Shown: one piece after another, positions 37,906-45,387 of the stretch | Numbering within the stretch: the stretch's first letter is position 1 | Layout: every line of letters starts with the position of its first letter | Assembly: GCF_022440805.1 (NCBI RefSeq) | Contig: NZ_JAKNTK010000001.1 | Span: 1,426,001 to 1,490,000, forward strand | Direction: 5' to 3' | DNA from: Holdemania massiliensis | Lineage (GTDB): Bacteria; Bacillota_I; Bacilli_A; Erysipelotrichales; Erysipelotrichaceae | DNA: 64,000 nt | The notes under the pieces: model-generated | Seen by the model: the letters and a program-made list of their open reading frames with translations, nothing else | Databases searched by the model: none | What the model was told of the DNA's origin: nothing | Program-made: the position numbers and the translations under genes

Positions 37906-37915
37906 AAATCCGGAC

Positions 37916-37944
37916 TTGTCCAATCCCTGTCTAAACGCTATAAT
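37916..37944 (+). promoter_or_regulatory. murQ promoter
   Basis: TTGTCC (37916-37921), 17 bases, perfect TATAAT (37939-37944). Confidence 0.75.
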
Positions 37945-37973
37945 AATCTTGAGGAAAAAAAGGAGAAAACATC

Positions 37974-38870
37974 ATGTCTGAAGTAAAATTAAACCATTTA
38001 ACAACAGAACGCCGTAACGAGAAAACGATGAATCTTGATACGCTTTCTACCCACGAATTATTAGAAATCATGAATGAAGAGGATCACAAGGTTCCTGAAG
38101 CGGTTCGGGAAGCGATTCCGGAAATTGAAAAAGCGGTTCAGGCGATCATCAAAGCGCTGCGCAGCGGCGGACGTTTGATTTACATGGGCGCTGGAACTTC
38201 TGGCCGCTTAGGTGTTATCGATTCTGCGGAATGCATGCCGACCTTTGGTACGACTTATGAGGTTGTCGGTTTATTAGCCGGCGGTCCAGGGGCCTTCTTG
38301 ACAGCGGTAGAAGGTGCTGAGGATGATGCTGAATTAGGAAAGCAGGATCTGGTCGATCAGAAACTGACAGAAAAAGACGTTGTCTGCGGAATTGCAGCCA
38401 GCGGCAGAACCCCGTATGTCATCGGCGGTTTGGATTATGCGCGTTCCATTGGAGCAACAGCGGTTTCCGTTGCTTGCAACAAAGGCAGTGAAGTAGGCAA
38501 GCATGCAGATGTTGCGATTGAAGTTGATGCGGGACCGGAAGTTTTAACCGGCTCGACCCGTTTGAAATCCGGCACATGCCAGAAATTAATTCTGAACATG
38601 TTGTCAACCGCTTCCATGGTGGGCTACGGCAAGGTTTACGGCAACTTGATGGTGGATGTTAAAGCTACGAACCTGAAACTGGTAGAACGTTCAAAGCGCA
38701 TCATCATGATGGCTACTGACTGTGATTATGAAACAGCGGCGAAGATGTACGAAGTTTCCGGCAACTATCCAAAGGTCGCAATTGTCATGATTCTGACAGG
38801 CTGCACTAAGGAAGAAGCGGAAGAACGGCTGAAAAACAACGAAGGATTTGTCCGTCAGGCGATTAAATAA
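37974..38870 (+). CDS. murQ: N-acetylmuramic acid 6-phosphate etherase
   Basis: 298 aa SIS-fold enzyme that removes D-lactate from MurNAc-6-phosphate, giving GlcNAc-6-phosphate for NagA (encoded at 2.9 kb). Seen: LTTERRNEKTMNLDTLST start, GAGTSGRLGVIDSAECMPTF, and AASGRTPYVIGGL. AAGGAG precedes the ATG. No adjacent PTS transporter or MurR regulator, so it may serve internal wall turnover. Confidence 0.96.
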   Translation: MSEVKLNHLTTERRNEKTMNLDTLSTHELLEIMNEEDHKVPEAVREAIPEIEKAVQAIIKALRSGGRLIYMGAGTSGRLGVIDSAECMPTFGTTYEVVGLLAGGPGAFLTAVEGAEDDAELGKQDLVDQKLTEKDVVCGIAASGRTPYVIGGLDYARSIGATAVSVACNKGSEVGKHADVAIEVDAGPEVLTGSTRLKSGTCQKLILNMLSTASMVGYGKVYGNLMVDVKATNLKLVERSKRIIMMATDCDYETAAKMYEVSGNYPKVAIVMILTGCTKEEAEERLKNNEGFVRQAIK

Positions 38871-38876
38871 ATATGA

Positions 38877-38931
38877 AAAAGCTGCAGCATTTGAGGTGAT
38901 TCCCTCAGGGCTGCAGCTTTCTTTATTTTTG
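38877..38931. terminator. Bidirectional terminator between murQ and the 79-aa gene
   Basis: AAAGCTGCAG ... CTGCAGCTTT with an inner TGAGG/CCTCA stem, A tract left and T tract right. The right end reaches the last codons of the minus-strand gene. Confidence 0.85.
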
Positions 38932-39162
38932 ATGCTTACGATTCCAGGAATGATATTCAGCCAAAAGCAGTGAAGATAAAGTTTGCAGATCATAATCATC
39001 ATGGAGCAACAAGGATTTAAGCGAATCACTGCTGGAATTAAACGGATATTTCATTCGCAGAGCCATAAGCGGCAGAGGATCATCAGGGGTTTCTTTCAGT
39101 TTTTCCTTGAGTCTTCGTAAATCATTTTCCATTTGCATTCTTAATTCTTCATCATTGATCAT
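38923..39162 (-). CDS. 79-aa protein coupled to the HTH-TPR regulator
   Basis: A small acidic/basic helical protein (MENDLRRLKEKLKET, then LLLHDDYDLQTLSSLL). No signal peptide and no recognised family. Its ATG lies inside the last codons of the regulator gene (11-base overlap) with GAGGGATG upstream, so it is made together with the regulator. It could be an accessory protein or anti-regulator of the peptide system; nothing in the sequence decides. Confidence 0.7.
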   Translation of the reverse strand: MINDEELRMQMENDLRRLKEKLKETPDDPLPLMALRMKYPFNSSSDSLKSLLLHDDYDLQTLSSLLLAEYHSWNRKHQK

Positions 39163-40399
39163 ACTGCATCCCTCTTTTATTCAGCTCATTTAATTTCTTT
39201 AGGTACTTGACTTGTTTTACGATAGAGCGAGTTTCATAATACTGAATAAGCTGTTCGTAAACAAAGATCATTCCTTCAGAACTACCTTCTCGATTTAAGT
39301 ATTTCTCACAAGCTTTGAGTTTAGACTCAATTTCTTTCTCCTTATTGGGGGTTCTCTGCATATCAATAATCTGTAGCATATCTCCAATAAATTTGTTTTT
39401 TTCATATTGTTTGCAATAGATCAAAAACTTATCTAATTCTTCTGACTGATCTGTATGCAATAATGTCCAAGCTATACCATAAAATATTTCAGGAATAGTT
39501 TGCCAGCCTGATCGTAACTGCTTGTAAATATTCTGAGCTTTTTCGTATTGAGCTGCACTAACATAATTATTCCCAGCATTACTTAAGATAATATTGATAT
39601 CTTGATCTGTTAAATACTTTGAATAAGTTTTTAATAACGTTTCATATATTTTTCCTGCTTCTGTAGGATGATTTTCATGGGCATATATTATTGCCTCATG
39701 CATTTGTGAAAATGCTACGCGTTTAAAGTTATTATTCTCTTTGAAAAGCATCTCAGCTTTATTATTGTATTTATGGGCTAATGCTAAATGCCCTATTTGG
39801 ATTAAGCAAATTGATGATTGATAATATAATAAATCTTGGAAATAATTTACAGAGTAAGGATAATCAAAAAGGGTTTGAAAATAAGTTAATGCTTTTGCTG
39901 GATGATGTAGGTTTTTCTCCAATATTCCTTGATATAAAATAAACTGATAAATTTGAGCATAATCTAAGCAATCTTTGTATTTTTTTAAATACTTGTCTGT
40001 TTTTATTTCTTTGCAATTATTATAAGTGATATTATATATAAAACAAGTTAAATTATATTCCAAAAACAGAATAGAATTATTAAGTAACTTTTCTTGTCGC
40101 TGTAATTTTTTGAATAATGAAGAAGCAGTTTCATAATCACAGAAATATAGTTTTTCTTTTATTAAGCTCATTAGAGTTTTCTGGTCTTCTATCCAATCTT
40201 TGTTTAAAGAAGGTAATTCTAATTTATTTAGAATAGTTTTGTATAATTCCTCCGTTATAGGTCGCAGACCTCTTTCCATTTCACTAAATGAAGAATTTGC
40301 CATAGGCAGTGACTTTGCAAAGGCTTCTTGTTTCCAGTTTAACTCTATTCGTCTTTTTCTTATTAAAGCTGCTTTTAGTTTAATTTCATCAGTGTTCAT
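39152..40399 (-). CDS. HTH-TPR cytosolic peptide-receptor-type regulator (RRNPP-like)
   Basis: 415 aa. Residues 1-65 are a Cro/C1 helix-turn-helix (LIRKRRIELNWKQEAFAKSL, then ANSSFSEMERGLRPITEEL). Residues about 75-410 are helical repeats of TPR type with alternating Tyr/Leu/Ala pairs (for example YFQDLLYYQSSICLIQIGHL and AAQYEKAQNIYKQL). This two-part plan is that of Rgg, PlcR, PrgX and related receptors, which bind imported signal peptides. A gene for a 36-aa secreted peptide lies divergently 168 bases away. The coding sequence is much richer in A/T than its neighbours, suggesting horizontal origin. AGAAGG lies 12 bases before the ATG. Confidence 0.88.
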   Translation of the reverse strand: MNTDEIKLKAALIRKRRIELNWKQEAFAKSLPMANSSFSEMERGLRPITEELYKTILNKLELPSLNKDWIEDQKTLMSLIKEKLYFCDYETASSLFKKLQRQEKLLNNSILFLEYNLTCFIYNITYNNCKEIKTDKYLKKYKDCLDYAQIYQFILYQGILEKNLHHPAKALTYFQTLFDYPYSVNYFQDLLYYQSSICLIQIGHLALAHKYNNKAEMLFKENNNFKRVAFSQMHEAIIYAHENHPTEAGKIYETLLKTYSKYLTDQDINIILSNAGNNYVSAAQYEKAQNIYKQLRSGWQTIPEIFYGIAWTLLHTDQSEELDKFLIYCKQYEKNKFIGDMLQIIDMQRTPNKEKEIESKLKACEKYLNREGSSEGMIFVYEQLIQYYETRSIVKQVKYLKKLNELNKRGMQYDQ

Positions 40400-40484
40400 T
40401 GTATTTATAACCTTCTTTCGTAAAAAAGAGTCAAAATATCTGAATTTTTGCTTTTTTTTATGGCTTTTCTATGCCAAATTTTCA

Positions 40485-40546
40485 AAAGGGCTTTCGTTGT
40501 AGAATACCCCTTTGAATTCTATAATTATTACAGACAAACGTTTGTC
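40485..40546. promoter_or_regulatory. Peptide-gene promoter with two dyad operator candidates
   Basis: TTGTAG (40497-40502), 17 bases, TATAAT (40520-40525). A perfect 14-base palindrome GACAAACGTTTGTC (40533-40546) begins at the expected start site. AAAGGG (40485-40490) and CCCTTT (40508-40513) flank the -35. Either could bind the divergent HTH-TPR regulator. Confidence 0.65.
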
Positions 40547-40566
40547 CTGAAGAAAGGACAGAGAAG

Positions 40567-40677
40567 ATGAAGAAGATTTTAGTTAGTCTGATGCTGATTC
40601 TGCCATTGATGGCTGCTGTTCCAACAGTAACTCCTGTAATGGCAACTTATGGCTTCAGTGTTTTTGGTCCCAATTAA
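40567..40677 (+). CDS. Secreted 36-aa signal-peptide precursor (candidate pheromone)
   Basis: 36 codons, too short for usual gene callers. N-terminus MKKILVSLMLILPLMA is a textbook signal peptide (two lysines, hydrophobic core), with a likely signal-peptidase site after PVMA (residues 23-26). The exported C-terminus would be TYGFSVFGPN, ten residues. AAAGGA lies 8 bases before the ATG, a 17-spacer promoter lies upstream and a terminator follows within 10 bases, so it is a complete gene. The divergent HTH-TPR gene is the presumed receptor, as in PlcR-PapR. Signal peptide and signals are seen; pheromone function is inferred. Confidence 0.78.
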   Translation: MKKILVSLMLILPLMAAVPTVTPVMATYGFSVFGPN

Positions 40678-40683
40678 ATAAGT

Positions 40684-40707
40684 AAACTAAGGGCCCTTAG
40701 TTTTTAA
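40684..40707 (+). terminator. Terminator of the peptide gene
   Basis: AAACTAAGGGCCCTTAGTTT perfect palindrome followed by further T residues, 7 bases after the stop. Confidence 0.8.
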
Positions 40708-40918
40708 TTCCTATTTCTTTGTTTTTGAATCTTGTCTGTTCGGTTTGTTAGTTTTCTTTGTCTATTTCTCAGTTATTTTATCACTTCCAATAACCCATTT
40801 TTCCACATTATATCAAAAATGTTCATTTTAATAAACGGTCAAAATAGTTGATTGCTAGCCTTATATGTAAAAATTACGATCGTTATAATAAAATCAACGA
40901 AGATAGAAGAGGTCAGCT

Positions 40919-41194
40919 ATGCGTGAAAATGAACATTTTATTGATTTAAATTACGCTGTATATCTGCGAATCAAAGAAATTCAAAATACGTTCAATATCA
41001 AAAGTACCAGCAAACTGGCTGAAATGGCAGGTGTAAATAAATCAACGATTAGTATGCTGAAGACAAAGCGTGAGAAAACAGTAACCTTACAGACTATTCG
41101 CCTGATCTGCGATGCAGTAGGTATTACGCTGGCTGAATTCTTTAATTCACCTTTGTTTCCAAATGATCAAGAGAAACGGTTGATCGAGGGATAA
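40919..41194 (+). CDS. Small Xre-family DNA-binding protein
   Basis: 91 aa. LRIKEIQNTFNIKSTSKLAEM, then GVNKSTISMLKTKRE as the recognition helix, then AVGITLAEFF. Same plan and closing motif as the protein at 13758. AGAAGAGG lies upstream of the ATG, and TATAAT is visible about 35 bases further up. Located between the peptide cassette and the holin-like gene in A/T-rich DNA; may be a prophage or mobile-element remnant regulator. Confidence 0.85.
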   Translation: MRENEHFIDLNYAVYLRIKEIQNTFNIKSTSKLAEMAGVNKSTISMLKTKREKTVTLQTIRLICDAVGITLAEFFNSPLFPNDQEKRLIEG

Positions 41195-41239
41195 TTCCTT
41201 CGATTTTTTCATATGCTGAATTGAAAGAGGGATGGAAAC

Positions 41240-41530
41240 ATGGATGAAATGATGGAACTGATGCATCAATTATTATTAGGTAATGGAATATTAATTGCTG
41301 GCTGTGTTTATGTTTGTGCAGAATTGCTCAAAACATTATTGCCGCGAATGAACAGCACCTGGATTCCTTTGATCGGCGCTCTCATGGGTGTCTTGCTAGG
41401 ATTGATCATCCCTGATTTTTCAGTGGGACAGGGAATGCTGGTGAAGGCGATCAGCGGGTTGTGCTTAGGTTGGGCAGCGACCGGTGCTTTTGAATCTGTG
41501 AAATGCATTAAAAGCCGTCAGCGCAGCTAA
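41240..41530 (+). CDS. Phage-holin-like small membrane protein
   Basis: 96 aa with three hydrophobic stretches (NGILIAGCVYVCAELLKTLL, WIPLIGALMGVLLGLIIP, and AISGLCLGWAATGAFESVK). The order, length and the glycine-rich last helix ending in a basic tail resemble holins of Gram-positive phages. No endolysin or other phage gene is adjacent. GAGGGATGG precedes the ATG. It follows the small Xre gene by 45 bases and may share its transcript. Could also be a non-phage membrane protein. Confidence 0.65.
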   Translation: MDEMMELMHQLLLGNGILIAGCVYVCAELLKTLLPRMNSTWIPLIGALMGVLLGLIIPDFSVGQGMLVKAISGLCLGWAATGAFESVKCIKSRQRS

Positions 41531-41547
41531 TTGGATAGATTGTATAG

Positions 41548-41574
41548 AGAGAGGATCGCGGATGCTCTCTTTTA
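41548..41574 (+). terminator. Terminator after the holin-like gene
   Basis: AGAGAG - 11-base loop with inner ATC/GAT - CTCTCT then TTT. Confidence 0.6.
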
Positions 41575-41790
41575 CTTTGCTAAATTCAATGAAAGCAAGA
41601 TTTCTTTTTATCGGAAATATAAACTTAAGGTGAGAATAGGCATTATCGCTAATTTCACTGTGATTATAAAAGCAGATTATTCATCAGGTTTGTAACGGAC
41701 GCAAAAGACAGAGCTGGTAAACTATGGTACAATAATACAGAAGAAGCGCGAACAGTCGCTTTGTGATAGGAATTTAAAGGAGATTAATAT

Positions 41791-43290
41791 ATGAGTGAAA
41801 ACCAGCCGGAAAAGGCTTTATTTCAAATGATCGCTGAGGCATTAACGCCCGAGGGCACATTGCCGAAGGATTTTTCGCTGCCAAAAGAAAAGGTGCAGAA
41901 TAAGTTGATCTTTGCTGACGGTGCGATGGATGGCATTAAATTATATCATACCCAGCCAAAGACCGTGGATATCGAACCTGTCTGTCAGGCGCTGCTGCTC
42001 ATTAGCCAGGGACAGGAAGAAACGGGAAAGGCGCAGCTGACTGCGGCCTTGGAACAGCACAGTGTAATTGAAGTCATCGATGCTCTGCACAAATGGATAT
42101 ATGAAAATCATGATCAGCTGGATCCAGGAAAGCTTTCGGGATTTGCAATCCGCAGTATCATGACATCGACCAATCCGGAACTCGTTAAGCTGGGATTGGC
42201 AATTATGGAGCTGCTCAATACCGATAAACAGGAAGCACTGAAAAAAGTGATTCGGGCGCTTGCCTTATGCAATGAGTTTACGCTGTACTGTCTGTTCATC
42301 ATGCGCAGCTGGACCCGCGGCAATGATGAGATTTTTGATTTGATGCAGAAGGTTCACGGCTGGGGCAGAATTCACTGCGTTAACCAGATTGATCCGGCGA
42401 ATCGGCTGATCAAGAAGTGGCTGCTGGATCATGGCTGTGAGAACAGTGTTGCTCCGGCATATTCAGCGTTGACCGTCGCAAAAAAGTGTGATTTGATCGA
42501 ACAAATTCAGCGTGAAGATCTGTCGGCGGAAGATTGGTCAGGCATCACTTTGATGATGGACGGCTTGATGGCAGAAGGTCCGGTTGCCGGAATTTCTGAA
42601 ATTGAGGATCGTGAAACTTTATTTGCCGGTTATCTGGCACAAACAGAACATTTTCCAATGACATTGGCTACGGTTCAGAATTTGATCGCCATAGCTCAGT
42701 ATATTGACGGCGAACAGGTTAAAATGCCGGAGATTAAAAAACAATGTTTGGAGCTTTTGAAGTCATCAGCTTGTTATGTGACCGTCAGCGCGGCGATGGA
42801 ACAGGGAAAAGGGTTCGAGGAAGCATTGAAGCTGAGTATTCCGTATGAAGAAAAGGCAATGACCTGGCTGAAGCAGAATCCAGTTGAGCACTGCATGGCA
42901 GCTCGTCTGTTGATGGCATCGGAAAATGCCTGTGACGAGATTCTGGCGCTGTATGCAGACTGTTTGCCATTAGATACGATGGCCAGCGGCCCATCCGATG
43001 TTCTAGGTTTAGGTAAGGATTATCAGGATTATCATGCCCTGGCAGCTGTACTGCAGTCACTGAAGCTGTACCCGGGTAAAGGTGTCGAGTTTATCCGCTG
43101 CGCTTTGTTGTGTCCGGTGATCAGCTGCCGTACTTATGCGCTGGATACGCTTGAGAGCTGGGTAAAATTAGCGCAGACCTCACTTAAGGGAATTGCCCCT
43201 GAATTGTTGATCGTCTTGGAACAGGCATCTGAGCTGGAAGTCAAAGAAGAACTGAAAACACGGATTCTGACGCTTAAACAATCCGCTTAA
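41791..43290 (+). CDS. Uncharacterised 499-aa helical-repeat protein
   Basis: Soluble, acidic, leucine/alanine-rich and almost wholly helical in appearance, with no signal peptide or membrane span. Segments such as AALEQHSVIEVIDALHKWI and TYALDTLESWVKLAQTSL look like ARM/HEAT-style repeats. No catalytic motif seen, and I do not recognise the family. TAAAGGAGATTAAT precedes the ATG; TACAAT near 41730 may be the -10. Base composition matches the core genome rather than the A/T-rich patches around it. Confidence 0.8.
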   Translation: MSENQPEKALFQMIAEALTPEGTLPKDFSLPKEKVQNKLIFADGAMDGIKLYHTQPKTVDIEPVCQALLLISQGQEETGKAQLTAALEQHSVIEVIDALHKWIYENHDQLDPGKLSGFAIRSIMTSTNPELVKLGLAIMELLNTDKQEALKKVIRALALCNEFTLYCLFIMRSWTRGNDEIFDLMQKVHGWGRIHCVNQIDPANRLIKKWLLDHGCENSVAPAYSALTVAKKCDLIEQIQREDLSAEDWSGITLMMDGLMAEGPVAGISEIEDRETLFAGYLAQTEHFPMTLATVQNLIAIAQYIDGEQVKMPEIKKQCLELLKSSACYVTVSAAMEQGKGFEEALKLSIPYEEKAMTWLKQNPVEHCMAARLLMASENACDEILALYADCLPLDTMASGPSDVLGLGKDYQDYHALAAVLQSLKLYPGKGVEFIRCALLCPVISCRTYALDTLESWVKLAQTSLKGIAPELLIVLEQASELEVKEELKTRILTLKQSA

Positions 43291-43397
43291 TAGGAAATAG
43301 TAGTTGATTGGCAGCATTCGTCTTTGGGTAAGAAGGTGCAAACCGATAAATCAGGAGTTGTTAAAATTAATTCAGCGATGAAAGGAGAGAAATAAGC

Positions 43398-43607
43398 ATG
43401 AAATATATGATTAGGATTATTCAAGTTTCTACACTTTTAGGTGGAGCAGAGTTTATGCTGATGTTGCTTTTTGGAGATTTAACTGAAAGCGTAAAGCCAT
43501 TAGTATTGGGGACAGTACTTGTCAGTCTCATTATATTTGGAGTACTTGACATGATTGGAAGAAAATTAGAAAGTAAAAGAAATGAGGTATCTAATGTTTT
43601 ATCCTAA
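43398..43607 (+). CDS. Small two-span membrane protein
   Basis: 69 aa with two hydrophobic helices (IIQVSTLLGGAEFMLMLLF and PLVLGTVLVSLIIFGVLDMI) and a basic C-terminal tail. AAAGGAGAG 8-10 bases upstream of the ATG makes translation credible. No family recognised. Located at the start of the second A/T-rich patch, ahead of the broken immunity-like gene. Confidence 0.6.
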   Translation: MKYMIRIIQVSTLLGGAEFMLMLLFGDLTESVKPLVLGTVLVSLIIFGVLDMIGRKLESKRNEVSNVLS

Positions 43608-43711
43608 TTTTTAGCAGGATTATTTGAAGAAACATAGTATTAATTAACTTCAAATTTATCGTGGGAGCTAAACAGATTGTAAAATAAAAACTTACAGGAA
43701 GAGATGATAAT

Positions 43712-44178
43712 ATGTGGTTCGATATTGATGCGAGTGGCATAAACATCAAATTGCAGATTAATGGATATAAGCAATCATCCAAGGATAATTGGGATAGTGA
43801 ATGGTGTAAATGCGATTTTTCGTTTTCATCAGGTGAGTTTCTGAATTATCATAAAGAAAATGATGAAGTGTTCTTGTGCTGTGAGGTAGAAGCTCTGGAA
43901 ACTGCATTAACTGAACTCCTAGATAAAAAAATTCAAAGATAAATGAGATTGAGTTTTTTGAACCTGACTTTAATTTTATATTATATCCGCAGACAGATTT
44001 AAGAAATGATCCTAAATATACTTATGTTCGCCCAGGATATGAAATACAAGATATTTATCTTGAATGGAAAATATTCTTTTGGAATGATGGACTTACAGAA
44101 AATTTTCTTTCACTAACGTTGGTTAGGGATGAAATTAAAAAATTTCGTGATTATTTGTCATTAATTATTAAACAATAA
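43712..44178 (+). pseudogene. WapI-like immunity protein gene broken by a frameshift
   Basis: The first frame runs 43712-43942 (76 aa, starting MWFDIDASGINIKLQINGY). The -1 frame continues without a gap from about 43936 to the TAA at 44176-44178 with coherent sequence (INEIEFFEPDFNFIL, then IYLEWKIFFW, then LVRDEIKKFRDYLSL). Inserting one A in the A7 run at 43925-43931 joins them into a protein of about 155 aa. The N-terminal GYxxS...W pattern and the C-terminal EFFEP strand resemble WapI-family immunity proteins of polymorphic toxins. No toxin gene is adjacent. A sequencing or slippage event at the A tract is possible. Confidence 0.65.
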
Positions 44179-44414
44179 ATTACAATTTCTCGGACTAGTT
44201 TAAGCTGTATTATTAGTAATTTGCATTGGTGAAAAAATATATTTACAATAGCGGTAAATTTTGTTTGAGTGCATACACATCACGCAAAATACTTATTGAA
44301 AAAAATCATAGTCTTTTATAAAGCGCCAGACAGACACAGACAAAGACATCTTGATTTCATGCAGCAAGCTGCTTTCGCAGAAAAAGGATGAAAAAAAAGG
44401 AAAAGTTTAAAATT
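44179..44414. other. A/T-rich intergenic region
   Basis: About 235 bases with no supported frame on either strand, no promoter of good quality and no repeat noticed. Confidence 0.5.
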
Positions 44415-44471
44415 TAAAAAATCCAGTCTCGGAAGCATTGCTGAGTGCTTCTTAGCTGGATTTTTTTTCTG
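44415..44471. terminator. Bidirectional terminator ahead of udp's 3' end
   Basis: AAAAATCCAG ... GGAAGCA/GTGCTTC ... GCTGGATTTTT. Runs of A and T on both sides; serves the minus-strand udp gene. Confidence 0.85.
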
Positions 44472-44507
44472 TCTGAACTCAAAGATTATTCTTTAGGTTA
44501 TTTGCAC

Positions 44508-45287
44508 TTAGCGTTTTTGATCAGCTTTGATCAGCTCGCGAAGCGCTTCAATCGCGGCCCGGATAGGCGCTTCGGTGTCATGATGCTGAATGTTTTCTAA
44601 ACCGGCTTTCTCCCGCTGCTGATTGGCAACGGTCAGGAAAACAGAACCGACCCGGCAGCGCAGATAACCGCCGACAATAAATAAGGCCGCTGATTCCATT
44701 TCGCTGGCTAAGCAGCCCATCCGAACCCAGGCATCCCATTTGCGCAGCAGTTCTTCATGGTTCGGCAATTCTTCCGGTTTGTGCTGACCATAAAAGGCAT
44801 CCTTGCATTGGACAACGCCGACATGATAAGGCAGGCTGAGCTTTTCTGCACTGTGAGCCAGAGCGTTGACGATCTGAAAATCAGCAACAGCGGGGTATTC
44901 AATTGGCGCATATTCTTTGCTTGTCCCTTCAAAACGGACAGCTCCGGTAGCGATCACCAGATCGCCGCCTTTTACATCCAGATCCATGCCGCCGCAGGTA
45001 CCCACGCGGATGAAGGTGTCTGCACCGCAGACATGCAGTTCTTCCATCGCAATCGAAGCCGAAGCTCCGCCGATTCCGGTTGAGGTGACACTGACCTTTA
45101 CCCCATCCAATTCGCCGGTATAGGTAACAAATTCGCGTGAATCTGCAATCAATACTGGATTGTCGAAGTGGGCTGCGATCTTAGCACAACGTTTTGGATC
45201 ACCCGGCAGCAAAACATAACGGCCGACCTCGCCTTTCGCAACACCAATGTGGTATTGTCTGCCTGAGCCTTCTGTATAATCAATCAT
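44508..45287 (-). CDS. udp: Uridine phosphorylase
   Basis: 259 aa. Converts uridine and phosphate to uracil and ribose-1-phosphate. VLLPGDPKR, STGIGGASASIAMEEL, FIRVGTCGGMD, then GVVQCKDAFYGQH and CLASEMESAALF are all typical of Udp within the PNP/UDP family (the GQH and R motifs fit uracil recognition). ATG 45287 has AAAGGAGG 6 bases upstream. With deoC and possible nucleoside kinases elsewhere in the window it points to nucleoside salvage as a carbon source. Confidence 0.93.
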   Translation of the reverse strand: MIDYTEGSGRQYHIGVAKGEVGRYVLLPGDPKRCAKIAAHFDNPVLIADSREFVTYTGELDGVKVSVTSTGIGGASASIAMEELHVCGADTFIRVGTCGGMDLDVKGGDLVIATGAVRFEGTSKEYAPIEYPAVADFQIVNALAHSAEKLSLPYHVGVVQCKDAFYGQHKPEELPNHEELLRKWDAWVRMGCLASEMESAALFIVGGYLRCRVGSVFLTVANQQREKAGLENIQHHDTEAPIRAAIEALRELIKADQKR

Positions 45288-45346
45288 ACTTGTTCCTCCT
45301 TTGTAAAGGGCTTTCATCACTTATAATGTACCACACCTCAGACATC

Positions 45347-45373
45347 AAAAAAAGCGACATTTGTCGCTTTTTG
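45347..45373. terminator. Bidirectional terminator
   Basis: AAAAAGCGAC-ATTT-GTCGCTTTTT between the udp start region and the 3' end of the next minus-strand gene. Confidence 0.85.
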
Positions 45374-45387
45374 AGTCTTTTATCCGA

